The notes below the pieces were generated by a model. That model ran no database searches. It was not told the DNA's origin and saw only the letters and a program-made list of their open reading frames with translations. 27,311 nt of DNA from assembly GCA_964556955.1 (NCBI GenBank), contig CAZKXP010000003.1:1-27311 (forward strand). Direction: 5' to 3'. How positions within the stretch are numbered: the stretch's first letter is position 1; each line of letters starts with the position of its first letter. Position numbers and translations under genes: made by a program. Below, in pieces: positions 1 through 7,569 of this stretch. This DNA is from UBA12078 sp964556955 (lineage in GTDB: Bacteria; Patescibacteriota; Dojkabacteria; SC72).

Positions 1-39
1 GCAGAGGAGGGGATAATTGTCTTTAGTGGTGATGTTTGA
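1..39 (+). CDS. possible C-terminal end of a gene running in from the left
   Basis: One plus-strand frame is open from the first base to a TGA at 37-39 and would encode 12 residues (AEEGIIVFSGDV). The other two plus frames stop early. That is too short to recognise a family, and a random open frame of this length is common, so this is only a possible gene tail. Its stop overlaps the -10 box proposed for the tRNA cluster. Confidence 0.25.
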   Translation, partial: AEEGIIVFSGDV

Positions 40-45
40 TAGAAT
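37..45 (+). promoter_or_regulatory. extended -10 element upstream of tRNA-Leu
   Basis: TGATAGAAT fits the TGnTATAAT extended -10 pattern with one mismatch in the hexamer. It ends 11 bp before the tRNA-Leu gene, a good distance for transcription to begin just upstream of the tRNA. No convincing -35 is seen. Similar elements precede several other genes in the window. Confidence 0.45.
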
Positions 46-56
46 ATCTGTGCTGA

Positions 57-142
57 GCCGAGGTGGTGAAATTGGCAGACACGCTACCTTGAGGTGGTAG
101 TGGAAGTAAAATTCCTTGCAGGTTCAACTCCTGTCCTCGGCA
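57..142 (+). tRNA. tRNA-Leu (anticodon GAG)
   Basis: A class II tRNA. The acceptor stem GCCGAGG pairs with CCTCGGC and is followed by discriminator A. The anticodon stem CTACC/GGTAG closes the loop TTGAGGT, giving anticodon GAG, which reads CUC/CUU leucine codons. A long variable arm (GGAA/TTCC) fits leucine. The T arm carries TTCAACT. No CCA is encoded, so a CCA-adding enzyme is needed. tRNA-Val follows 9 bp downstream and the two are probably one transcript. Confidence 0.95.
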
Positions 143-151
143 TATGGTTAT

Positions 152-225
152 GGACGACTAGCTCAGCTGGCTAGAGCATCTCGTTTACACCGAGAAGGTC
201 ATAGGTTCGATCCCTATGTCGTCCA
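152..225 (+). tRNA. tRNA-Val (anticodon TAC)
   Basis: The acceptor stem GGACGAC pairs with GTCGTCC plus discriminator A. The anticodon stem TCTCG/CGAGA closes the loop TTTACAC, giving anticodon TAC for GUA/GUG valine codons. The T arm CATAGG-TTCGATC-CCTATG is canonical. CCA is not encoded. A close paralogue, tRNA-Val(CAC), lies at 1862-1935. Confidence 0.96.
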
Positions 226-248
226 GATTATTATTCTGCCCAATTCCT

Positions 249-896
249 ATGTTTCCAGTAAAGATAAAAAATGTAAAGAAGGTCCTAGTATTAATAGATT
301 ATGCAAATCTCTTGTCTTCTGTTAGATATCTTAAGAAGCATATAGATATGAAAGTATTTTATGATTATCTTTCTTCACTAAGTTATGTTAAAGATATTTC
401 CATATATTATGGTACTGATCCCAGAAATCCTAAATCCAAAACATTCATAAATTGGCTTAAGAAAACTGGTTGTCGTGTAATTACGAAAGATGTTAAATAT
501 ATTAAAGTGGATATTCGAGATCTATTAGGGAATGTTAAGAATAAAATGCTTATTAGCAAGTTGGACAAAGGAACAATTACACAACTTGAGAATAATATAC
601 AAAAATTAGAGGCGAAGGGGATTTTATTTGAAACTCAAAAATGTAATTTAGATGTTGAACTATCTTTAGATATATACAAATCTTTGAATAAGTATGATGG
701 TTACATCTTGATATCTGGAGATGGAGATTTTGTTCCTATTATTAAAGTTGCACGTAGTAAGGGTAAATTTGTTTCTGTACTATCTTTAAGAAAATTCTTG
801 GCAGGAGAATTGGTAAGAAATTGTGATATGTATGTGAATCTATTAAGTCTTAAGAAAGTTAAAGGATTGTTTGTAAATCCAAAGAAGGTGATATAA
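249..896 (+). CDS. NYN domain (LabA/DUF88, PIN-like) protein
   Basis: A 215-residue protein of the NYN/LabA (DUF88) family, a PIN-like fold usually linked to RNA cleavage. The acidic residues expected of the active site are visible: D17 in VLVLIDYAN, D135/E137 in NLDVELSLD, and D158/D160 in ISGDGDFVPI. The domain fills nearly the whole protein and there is no added RNA-binding domain. The frame opens further upstream at 216, but that would run into the tRNA-Val gene, so the ATG at 249 is preferred. No Shine-Dalgarno is seen, and a hairpin terminator follows immediately. Co-transcription with the tRNAs is possible, which would put a likely RNase next to tRNAs, but its substrate cannot be inferred. 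The family call is firm; the function is inferred from the family. Confidence 0.88.
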   Translation: MFPVKIKNVKKVLVLIDYANLLSSVRYLKKHIDMKVFYDYLSSLSYVKDISIYYGTDPRNPKSKTFINWLKKTGCRVITKDVKYIKVDIRDLLGNVKNKMLISKLDKGTITQLENNIQKLEAKGILFETQKCNLDVELSLDIYKSLNKYDGYILISGDGDFVPIIKVARSKGKFVSVLSLRKFLAGELVRNCDMYVNLLSLKKVKGLFVNPKKVI

Positions 897-899
897 ACA

Positions 900-925
900 A
901 AAAACCCCTTGGAAGGGGTTTCTTG
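900..925 (+). terminator. intrinsic terminator after the NYN gene
   Basis: AAACCCCTT (902-910) pairs with AAGGGGTTT (913-921), followed by TCTTG. It lies 5 bp after the NYN stop codon. The A-rich left flank means it could also act on the minus strand. The remaining 150 bp to the next gene hold AT-rich sequence and no other feature I can support. Confidence 0.75.
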
Positions 926-1072
926 AAGAATTGTGTTAGATTATACTGTGTATAAGATTGATTGTCAAAGTCCTGAGGAAGCTGTTCTACTTGTAGCATA
1001 ACCAATTATATGTATTCCCCAAACATTTCAGAAGTGATATATTAATATATATAACTTAGATATATTAAATAT

Positions 1073-1279
1073 ATGAAGTTTGAAACTGTCCTAATGGTAA
1101 TAATAGGAAGCATATTAATAGGAGTATTAGGTGGATTTGCTGCTAGAAGTATATGGGTAGGGATAGGGCTTCCAATTGTATTAATAGTCTTAGGAGTTAT
1201 GTGGTTAGCTATTAAACCTGCACCTCAAGAGCCAGAAGAAGAGAAAAAGGATGACCCAGTACAACCAAAACAAGAATAG
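1073..1279 (+). CDS. small two-helix membrane protein
   Basis: A 68-residue protein with two hydrophobic stretches (about residues 7-26 and 28-47) separated by a short ARS turn, then a charged tail rich in proline, glutamate and lysine (PQEPEEEKKDDPVQPKQE). This reads as a helical-hairpin membrane protein with a soluble C-terminal tail. I do not recognise a family. The stop codon is one base before the ATG of the Nudix gene, so the two are very likely translated from one mRNA. No Shine-Dalgarno is seen; the upstream 40 bp are almost pure A/T. Confidence 0.65.
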   Translation: MKFETVLMVIIGSILIGVLGGFAARSIWVGIGLPIVLIVLGVMWLAIKPAPQEPEEEKKDDPVQPKQE

Positions 1280-1280
1280 T

Positions 1281-1841
1281 ATGTCCGAATATTACAATGC
1301 AAACACAACAGATCCCAAAGATGAGTTACTAGCACATGTAGATGGTAATGATATTGTTATTGGTGGTGTTAGGAGAGAAGAATGTCACAATGGTACTTCT
1401 AAACCATGGCATAGGAACTCCCATGTATATATTATTAACTCCCAGGATGAACTATACCTGACCAAAAGATCCCTAACCAAGGATACATCTCCTGGTGGTA
1501 TCACTGTTACTACTGCAGGTCATGTGAGATTAAATGAAGATCCGGAGCTAGGGGCAGAGAGGGAATTAATGGAGGAATTATGTTTGGATGTTGATATTCA
1601 TTTTGTTAAGAAATACAAAGTAGACTATGGTTTTGAAAAGGAATTCATATTCGTATATTTCGGTAGAACTGATCAAATACCAAAGATAGGGAATGAGGAA
1701 GTGGGAGAGATATTTTGTATGCCATTGGTGGATGTAGTACAAAAGATTCAGGATGGTACATTGGTACTTGTACCAGGGGCTCAAGATGTTATACAGAGGT
1801 TGATACAAGATAATCTCCTAAGGCAAGAATTGTTTGTTTAG
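1281..1841 (+). CDS. Nudix hydrolase (IPP isomerase/YfcD-like)
   Basis: A 186-residue Nudix protein. The Nudix box is complete from G80 to L103: G-x5-E86-x7-R94-E95-L-x-E98-E99-L-x-L, which are the metal-binding positions. The sequence before it (WHRNSHVYIINSQDELYL, then TKRS) resembles the IPP-isomerase/YfcD branch, where a WHR motif precedes the fold. Hydrolysis of a nucleoside diphosphate derivative, or isopentenyl diphosphate isomerisation, are both possible; the exact substrate is unknown. The start at 1281 is chosen because it directly follows the stop of the membrane-protein gene, while a possible upstream start at 1251 would lie inside that gene. Confidence 0.85.
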   Translation: MSEYYNANTTDPKDELLAHVDGNDIVIGGVRREECHNGTSKPWHRNSHVYIINSQDELYLTKRSLTKDTSPGGITVTTAGHVRLNEDPELGAERELMEELCLDVDIHFVKKYKVDYGFEKEFIFVYFGRTDQIPKIGNEEVGEIFCMPLVDVVQKIQDGTLVLVPGAQDVIQRLIQDNLLRQELFV

Positions 1842-1850
1842 TGGTATAAT
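1842..1850 (+). promoter_or_regulatory. extended -10 promoter of tRNA-Val(CAC)
   Basis: TGGTATAAT is a perfect extended -10 box ending 11 bp before the tRNA and beginning right after the Nudix stop codon. No good -35 is present at 17 bp. The same nine bases occur before gltX and, on the minus strand, before carD and the lysozyme-like gene. Confidence 0.6.
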
Positions 1851-1861
1851 CTCATTGATAT

Positions 1862-1935
1862 GGACGATTAGCTCAGCTGGTTAGAGCATCGCATTCACAT
1901 TGCGAAGGTCATTGGTTCGATCCCAATATCGTCCA
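1862..1935 (+). tRNA. tRNA-Val (anticodon CAC)
   Basis: The acceptor stem GGACGAT pairs with ATCGTCC plus A. The anticodon stem TCGCA/TGCGA closes the loop TTCACAT, giving anticodon CAC for GUG. The T arm CATTGG-TTCGATC-CCAATA is intact apart from an end mismatch. The D arm and most of the body match tRNA-Val(TAC) at 152-225, so the two are probably duplicates with a changed wobble base. CCA is not encoded. Confidence 0.96.
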
Positions 1936-1966
1936 GATGTTCTATCTAATATGTAATCAATGACAT

Positions 1967-2989
1967 ATGGATAAGCCCAAAATTCTTGTTACCGGAGGAT
2001 TAGGATATATCGGTTCCCATACAGTAGTAGAGCTATTAGAGAATAATTTTGATGTTGTAATTGTAGACAACCTCTCTAATTCCCAAGAATCTACACTTGA
2101 GAGGATAGAAAAAATAACCAAAATCAAACCCAAACTATATATACTTGATGTTGCCAATGAGAAAGAATTTTCTAAGATCTTTAAAACAGAAAAAGATATA
2201 ACAGGTATAATACATTTTGCTGCATACAAATCTGTTGGAGAGTCTGTATTAGAACCACTGAAGTATTACCACAACAATCTTCGTAGCACCATGAATGTAC
2301 TTTCCGTTATGCAAGAATATAAAATCCCATACCTCATTTTTTCCTCCTCTGCTTCCATATATGGAGAGCCTTCCAAATTACCTGTGGATGAAAATGAACC
2401 TGTAAAATCGGCAAGCTCACCATATGGCAATACCAAGCAGATAGGGGAAGAGATGATATGTGATTTTTCAGAAGTTAATCCTGAAACAAAAATATTAGCA
2501 TTAAGATATTTTAATCCGATAGGGGCACATCCATCGGGATTGATAGGAGAGAATCCGAATGGAATACCTAATAATCTTCTTCCATATATAACTCAAACTG
2601 TAGCAGGGAAAAGAGATGAGCTAAAAATTTTTGGCAATGACTATGACACTCCAGATGGAACAGGAATACGAGATTACTTACATGTGGTAGATCTTGCACA
2701 GGCTCATGTAATGGCACTGAAATATCTCTTAGAAGATGAAGACGCAAAAGGATTTGATGTAGTTAATCTTGGAACAGGGATGGGATATTCTGTTTTGGAT
2801 ATAGTTAAGACATTTGAGAGAGTTACAGGGAAAAATGTCCCGTTCTCCTTTGCTCCTCGTAGAGATGGGGATGTTCCTGCTGTTTGGGCAGATCCTTCAA
2901 AAGCAAAGAAAGTATTAAAATGGGAAGCCCACTTAGGATTAGAAGAGATGCTTTCCTCCGCTTGGAAATGGGAGGAAGAAGGGAAATAG
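1967..2989 (+). CDS. galE: UDP-glucose 4-epimerase GalE
   Basis: A 340-residue short-chain dehydrogenase of the extended type, full length for GalE. It interconverts UDP-glucose and UDP-galactose (or the N-acetyl forms) in the cytoplasm using tightly bound NAD. The N-terminal nucleotide-binding motif is TGGLGYIGSH (GxxGxxG). The catalytic serine region is FSSSASIYGE and the YxxxK motif is YGNTK. The typical RYFNPIGAHPSGLIGE substrate-binding segment and the C-terminal DGTGIRDYLHVVDLA motif are present. It supplies sugar nucleotides for surface glycans; the flippase gene just beyond fits such a role. It starts 31 bp after tRNA-Val(CAC) and may share that promoter. No Shine-Dalgarno is seen. 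Confidence 0.96.
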   Translation: MDKPKILVTGGLGYIGSHTVVELLENNFDVVIVDNLSNSQESTLERIEKITKIKPKLYILDVANEKEFSKIFKTEKDITGIIHFAAYKSVGESVLEPLKYYHNNLRSTMNVLSVMQEYKIPYLIFSSSASIYGEPSKLPVDENEPVKSASSPYGNTKQIGEEMICDFSEVNPETKILALRYFNPIGAHPSGLIGENPNGIPNNLLPYITQTVAGKRDELKIFGNDYDTPDGTGIRDYLHVVDLAQAHVMALKYLLEDEDAKGFDVVNLGTGMGYSVLDIVKTFERVTGKNVPFSFAPRRDGDVPAVWADPSKAKKVLKWEAHLGLEEMLSSAWKWEEEGK

Positions 2990-3003
2990 CCTGTAGGCGT
3001 ATT

Positions 3004-3378
3004 CTACTTTTTCTTCATCACCAACTCCGTCACCTTCTTTACAACAAAGAATAGTACTAAGGCAGTAATTAAAAAGGAAATGACACTGGTTATGAAATTA
3101 CCGTAATAGATAATAGCTTCACCAGAAGCCTGTGCCTCTGCCAACGTACTAAACTCCTCTTTACCTAGGACCCAATACATATTAGAAAAATCTATACCAG
3201 ATGTAAGAAACGCAATAGGGGGAGTGAGAATATCATTAACCAAAGAAGATATTACACTATTCAATGCAGCGCCCATCATAATACCAATAGCAGCTCCAAT
3301 AGTAGCACCACTCAACGCAAAAGACTTAAACTCTTCTGATAGTTTCTTCGTCTCTTTAATTACCTTTTTCTTCTCCAT
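3004..3378 (-). CDS. mscL: large-conductance mechanosensitive channel MscL
   Basis: A 124-residue inner-membrane protein that forms a homopentameric tension-gated pore to release solutes during osmotic downshock. After a charged N-terminal helix, FKSFALSGATIGAAIGIMMG is the family's first transmembrane segment, followed by the conserved SLVNDILTPPIAFL stretch. A periplasmic loop leads to a second hydrophobic segment (about residues 92-115) and a basic C-terminus (KKVTELVMKKK). The length is close to usual, with a short C-terminal bundle. Its start overlaps the last 23 bp of the upstream flippase gene on the same strand, suggesting co-transcription and coupled translation. Confidence 0.94.
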   Translation of the reverse strand: MEKKKVIKETKKLSEEFKSFALSGATIGAAIGIMMGAALNSVISSLVNDILTPPIAFLTSGIDFSNMYWVLGKEEFSTLAEAQASGEAIIYYGNFITSVISFLITALVLFFVVKKVTELVMKKK

Positions 3379-4576
3379 AATTCTTTTTAAATTTAAAAAT
3401 TAAAAATGTATATATCAATGTTAGTACAGTTAACACGCTATATACAATAATCTGATTCTTTAATACCTGAATCAAGGAATCATTGAAATTAAGGAAGAGA
3501 TATATCTGAAGTAAAGTCGTAACAAGAAGGATATATATATACCTGTAGCTTTCAATTGAAATATAGTAGTTAGTAAGCATATATACTACTGCATACCCAG
3601 TCATACAAAGTCCAAAGATCCCAACATAAGGAGCTATGGATAGATACTTCTCACCAATAGTCCATGTAATTACAAAATCTTTAAAAATAAATATCCCCAA
3701 AGTCATGCATAACCCGATAGCCAAAGTCCCCAAAACCGCTATGAGCATGGTCCGTCTCTCTTTCTTGTAATCTGTTTGATTAGAAAGTCTGGAGAACATA
3801 ACAGAAGCAATTGTAATAGCTGCAAAGTATACAATCTTGCCTAACAATGATACTGCAGAGTAATCTGCTCTAAAGGTAGGATTAACAAGTATCAAATCCA
3901 AGGTATATGGTATCGTCATCAAGAAAAAACTTACAGTAGTAAGTATTAAAAATCTGTAATTGAAAGAGATCTTCTTTTCTGCCTTCTCCCCATTCATCTT
4001 GATAAATGGCAATATTGCAATTGTAGTTATCAACGCAGGAATACAGTTGGAGAGAATCAGTAGAGGTATTGAGCCACCAAGCTGTATAGCTATGACCGCC
4101 ATTATGAGTTTTAATACTGTTTCAAAAAGCATAATGAAATTAAATGCATATATCCTCTCTTGTCCCAAAAACAACCCCTTGGTTATTGGGCTTATGAACC
4201 CAACAAAAAGAATAATCGTCAGATAGATAGCTGAATCTAGAGGGATGGAAGCCATATTAGCAATACCATTTCTAAATACAAAAAACACTAGAGAGAATAT
4301 TACGCCTAGCACAGAGAAGAAGAGAACGGAATTCCACTTAAATTTGTTTAGATCATATTTACGATTTTCTCCTACTTTTTTCGTAATCATCAACATAACT
4401 GCAGCACTTGGTATCTGTAGAAGGTATATATATGCCATTGAGGCACTAAAGGTACTAAATACTGAAGAATCCGTATATCTTGCCACTATGACATTGAAAG
4501 CATAGTTCATAACTCCCATCAGACCTCCCATCACAGTAGTGAATATCAGGTTCCGAACATACTTAGCATCTTTCAT
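3356..4576 (-). CDS. polysaccharide flippase-like membrane protein (MATE/Wzx superfamily)
   Basis: A 406-residue integral membrane protein with roughly twelve hydrophobic segments along its whole length and short charged loops. This is the pattern of the MVF/MATE superfamily, including Wzx flippases for lipid-linked oligosaccharides. The opening (VRNLIFTTVMGGLMGVMNYAFNVIVARYTD) matches the first-helix style of polysaccharide exporters. The substrate is not visible; a lipid-linked glycan is the likeliest guess, supported weakly by galE nearby. It precedes mscL with a 23 bp overlap and is divergent from rmuC across 46 bp. Confidence 0.8.
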   Translation of the reverse strand: MKDAKYVRNLIFTTVMGGLMGVMNYAFNVIVARYTDSSVFSTFSASMAYIYLLQIPSAAVMLMITKKVGENRKYDLNKFKWNSVLFFSVLGVIFSLVFFVFRNGIANMASIPLDSAIYLTIILFVGFISPITKGLFLGQERIYAFNFIMLFETVLKLIMAVIAIQLGGSIPLLILSNCIPALITTIAILPFIKMNGEKAEKKISFNYRFLILTTVSFFLMTIPYTLDLILVNPTFRADYSAVSLLGKIVYFAAITIASVMFSRLSNQTDYKKERRTMLIAVLGTLAIGLCMTLGIFIFKDFVITWTIGEKYLSIAPYVGIFGLCMTGYAVVYMLTNYYISIESYRYIYILLVTTLLQIYLFLNFNDSLIQVLKNQIIVYSVLTVLTLIYTFLIFKFKKNYGEEKGN

Positions 4577-4606
4577 TTGGAAGTCTTAGTCGAAGTTAGA
4601 TATAAT
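4577..4606 (+). promoter_or_regulatory. rmuC promoter
   Basis: TTGGAA (4577-4582), an 18 bp spacer, then a perfect TATAAT (4601-4606). Transcription would start near 4613, leaving a leader of only about 10 nt before the rmuC ATG at 4623. Confidence 0.6.
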
Positions 4607-4622
4607 AGGATACGATAAATTA

Positions 4623-5789
4623 ATGATTTCTGCCATAATGACCATATACATAATTCTAGCTCTAGTAGGAGGCGTTTTCCTTGGTCTTGGTATCTTCTAT
4701 TTCATCAAAAGGGGGAATACTAATTCTCAAGAAGAACTAAACGAAGCCTTGGAAAAGAAACTTACAGAACTTGTTCCAGTTGCACTTAATCAAGCAAGTG
4801 AAAACCTTGTGAGAATGGCAAATGAAAAACTCTCCTCTGAGACCAAGCAGAGTCGGTTAGATTTTGAAAACAAAAGGGATGAGATTACCAGACTTGTCAA
4901 AAATTTGGAGGAGTATGTTAAAACCTCTGAGAAGGATAGGTTAGATTCTTTTTCATCACTTAGAACATCTCTAGAAGAGAGTAGGAAGATCACTGAGCAA
5001 CTTTCTGTTAATACTGAGAGCTTGAAAAAAGTATTATCAAACAATCAGTTAAGAGGCCAGTTTGGAGAGCAGGTGGCAGATGATTTGCTAAAGATGGCAG
5101 GATTTGTCAGAGGAGTGGACTATGAATTTAACAAAGAACAAGCCGGATCTGAGACTAGGCCAGATTTTTGTGTGTTTTTGCCGGATGGAACAAGAATAAA
5201 TATTGATTCGAAATTCCCATATGCAAATTTACAGAAAATGACAGAAACCGATGATAAGGAACTTAAGGAGAAGTTTAGAGTTCAGTTTGAAAGAGATGTA
5301 AAGGAAAAAATGAAACAGGTTACTACTAGAGATTATATTAATCCCGAGGACAAGACGGTGGATTTTGTAATCTTATTTATTCCAAACGAGATGATCTTCT
5401 CATATATCTATGAAAAGATGCCAGAGCTCTCACAAGAAGCTATTAGTCAAAAAATTGTATTGGCAGGACCATTTAGCTTCACAGCAATATTGAGAATGGT
5501 AAAGCAGTCTTACGAGAATTTTAGAGTTCAGAAAAACATTTACAATATCATTGGACATGTTAAGGCATTCGAGAAAGAGTTCGATACCTTCTCAGATTCA
5601 TTCTCAAAGGTAGGTGAGAAGATAGATTCTTTGCAGAAACAGTATGATACAGTTAGTACAACCAGATTTAATCAATTAATTAAGAGGGTGGACAAGGTTA
5701 AGCAAGAAGGATTAGCTGCGGGGACGGAGGATATCCCTCAGCTAGAGCTTAAACAATCTGAAGATGAGGGTCATAACTCTTTGTTTTAA
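4623..5789 (+). CDS. rmuC: RmuC-type DNA recombination protein
   Basis: A 388-residue RmuC family protein, linked in other bacteria to limiting recombination at inverted repeats. It has a hydrophobic N-terminal anchor (about residues 5-29), a long coiled-coil region (about 33-140), and then the RmuC nuclease-like domain. That domain begins near LRGQFGEQVADDLLKMAG and includes TRPDFCVFLPDGTRINIDSK, the D-x(n)-D-x-K arrangement of PD-(D/E)xK nucleases. The motif VDFVILFIPNEM is also typical of the family. A second ATG at 4638 would give a protein 5 residues shorter; both keep the anchor. The 3' end overlaps the convergent DUF1846 gene by 41 bp. Confidence 0.93.
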   Translation: MISAIMTIYIILALVGGVFLGLGIFYFIKRGNTNSQEELNEALEKKLTELVPVALNQASENLVRMANEKLSSETKQSRLDFENKRDEITRLVKNLEEYVKTSEKDRLDSFSSLRTSLEESRKITEQLSVNTESLKKVLSNNQLRGQFGEQVADDLLKMAGFVRGVDYEFNKEQAGSETRPDFCVFLPDGTRINIDSKFPYANLQKMTETDDKELKEKFRVQFERDVKEKMKQVTTRDYINPEDKTVDFVILFIPNEMIFSYIYEKMPELSQEAISQKIVLAGPFSFTAILRMVKQSYENFRVQKNIYNIIGHVKAFEKEFDTFSDSFSKVGEKIDSLQKQYDTVSTTRFNQLIKRVDKVKQEGLAAGTEDIPQLELKQSEDEGHNSLF

Positions 5790-6822
5790 TATATCTTAAA
5801 GCATCTAATTCTAGCTCTTCGCAAACCTTAATCCATGTTTGTTGGTGGTTGTATACCTGTTTGTACCATTCTTTTCTTCTCCGAATTTCTTCTAGCGAAG
5901 CTATACATACAACTTCATCATCAGTGATTGCAAATCCGGCATTACTAATATCCATCTCTGTTGGAGATTTGTAATTAAGATTAGAAAGTTTTTGGAGTAC
6001 ACGGAAGGCCTCAATATCTCTGTTGTAATTTACAGATGTAACACCATATGCTTGTTGATGGTATGTATCTATGACGTTTTTGTCTCCAATATCTGCCGTA
6101 GCAGCCTCGTATGCAAGATTTATTGGATGCTCCAGTGGAAGATTCCAGATGGGAAATGTTTCGTATTTTGCATAGCCAGAGTTCAAACCAGATTGAGAAT
6201 CCTGGTATACCATACCTAGACAGGTAGACATTTTGCCACTGTTTGAAGCTGAGCCTGTAACAATTACGAGTTTGTTATCTACCTCAATCTTGTCATCTTT
6301 GCCAAAACCATTTGGACTCAGGATAGTGGTAGTATCCTCTGGGTAATTATCTATGAAGTATCTTTCATATACTGTAGGACTATATGCCCGGATCTCTTGT
6401 AGTGCTTTCTCATACTGAGACTTATTCTCAACATCATTTCGTTTTATATTGTTAAGACAAAGCTTTGGTATGATATTAAAGGTTTGTTGAATTTGAACGA
6501 AAAGTTTAAGTGAAGCTTCTATATAGTCTTGCTGTCTATTATTAAGTTGCCTGTTCTCAAGTATATCGTTGTAGTTTATACAAAATACAACATTAAAAGG
6601 TATCCCTAAGTCCTTGAGAATATCAATCTTTACTTGGGGATCAAATCCAGGAAGTACACGTGCCGCATGTGGATCATTGAGTAATTTGCCACCTATTTCT
6701 AAATACAGATGCCCAGAAGAGATCCCATTCAATCTCTTGAGAATCTCTTCTGTTTGAAGTCTTTTGTACAACTGACTATCAAAGCCCGTCTTTTTAAAAA
6801 CAGGAACATCATATGTATTCAT
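5749..6822 (-). CDS. DUF1846 family protein, C-terminally short
   Basis: A 357-residue member of the DUF1846 family, whose function is not established. Recognisable blocks are TGFDSQLYKRLQTEEIL, LYLEIGGKLLNDPHAARVLPG, the P-loop-like SASNSGKMSTCLG, and FPIWNLPLEHPINLAYEAAT followed by ADIGDKN and YNRDIEAF. Family members I know run to roughly 490-500 residues, so this one lacks about the last quarter. It ends in a normal stop without signs of a frameshift nearby. An AAGGAT 6 bp before the ATG is a plausible ribosome-binding site. It lies 16 bp downstream of the Tyr/Asp-rich membrane protein gene, probably in one operon, and its 3' end overlaps rmuC. Confidence 0.85.
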   Translation of the reverse strand: MNTYDVPVFKKTGFDSQLYKRLQTEEILKRLNGISSGHLYLEIGGKLLNDPHAARVLPGFDPQVKIDILKDLGIPFNVVFCINYNDILENRQLNNRQQDYIEASLKLFVQIQQTFNIIPKLCLNNIKRNDVENKSQYEKALQEIRAYSPTVYERYFIDNYPEDTTTILSPNGFGKDDKIEVDNKLVIVTGSASNSGKMSTCLGMVYQDSQSGLNSGYAKYETFPIWNLPLEHPINLAYEAATADIGDKNVIDTYHQQAYGVTSVNYNRDIEAFRVLQKLSNLNYKSPTEMDISNAGFAITDDEVVCIASLEEIRRRKEWYKQVYNHQQTWIKVCEELELDALRYIKTKSYDPHLQIV

Positions 6823-6838
6823 AGTATATCCTTAAACC

Positions 6839-7474
6839 TTATGCTTCTTTCTTGCCCCAAGCTAAAATCCCAAGTAAAACATAACTTGCGACTGGTATTA
6901 AAACGAGAAGACCTAAAGCTTTGTCATATCCTCTCTTTTCACAGATCTTCATCAAAGCAATTATTGAAAGAATACCTATTACTAGTGCTCCAATCCCCGG
7001 GATCAAAAGTAAAAGCAGTAATACAGGGTTCTGTTCTCCAAGTTGGAAGAGTAAGACCATATTTAAAATTGGGATCCATGCATACCATGCATTCTCGTGA
7101 TTTAATCTCTTCGCAATTTTCATTAAAGCGAGTGAGCAGTATATATATGATCCAACACCTATAACTATTGATACGAAGAGCATTGCACCTCCGAAGAGTA
7201 ATGCAGTTATACCTGCGAATGCCCCTGCTGCTGTTTCAGCAGAATAGTCGTAACCATAGTCAGAGTAGTAATCACTGTATGTATCATACAGATTTTCGTA
7301 ATCATAGTCACCGTAGTAGTATGAGTCATCATAGTATGAATCGTCATAGTAATATTCATCATCCGCAGTTGTTGTTACAGAATCCTCTTGTGCTAATGCA
7401 GGTTTAACTGCTACAAAAGAGAGTGGTAAGAACAATACGAAAGAGAACAAAAGTGAAGCTAAAAGCTTTCGCAT
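6839..7474 (-). CDS. secreted/membrane protein with Tyr/Asp-rich stretch and DUF5684-like domain
   Basis: A 211-residue protein. Residues 1-28 are a classic signal peptide ending AxA (PALA/QED). Residues about 38-80 form a low-complexity segment made almost only of Y, D, S, G, N and E (for example YYYDDSYYDDSYY). The rest is a three- to four-helix membrane domain with ENAWYAWIPILNMVLLFQL and EKRGYDKALGLLVLIPV, which resembles the DUF5684 family often found next to signal peptidases. The Tyr/Asp tract would sit outside the cytoplasmic membrane. No catalytic motif is evident and no function can be assigned. It is the first gene of a likely two-gene unit with the DUF1846 protein. Confidence 0.75.
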   Translation of the reverse strand: MRKLLASLLFSFVLFLPLSFVAVKPALAQEDSVTTTADDEYYYDDSYYDDSYYYGDYDYENLYDTYSDYYSDYGYDYSAETAAGAFAGITALLFGGAMLFVSIVIGVGSYIYCSLALMKIAKRLNHENAWYAWIPILNMVLLFQLGEQNPVLLLLLLIPGIGALVIGILSIIALMKICEKRGYDKALGLLVLIPVASYVLLGILAWGKKEA

Positions 7475-7569
7475 TTTTAAATATATATAAATTTATATGC
7501 TTAATTCTTACACAATATATATCTTTGGTCAAATTGAAAAAGACTTGTAATATGTGCTAAGTTATATAT

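Noticed and set aside
116..325. 69-codon frame across the tRNA genes at the left end
   Set aside because: It runs through tRNA-Leu and tRNA-Val sequence and overlaps the NYN gene in another frame.
249..896. Toxin-antitoxin module involving the PIN-like protein
   Set aside because: No small antitoxin-like gene is adjacent; neighbours are tRNAs and, after a terminator, a membrane protein.
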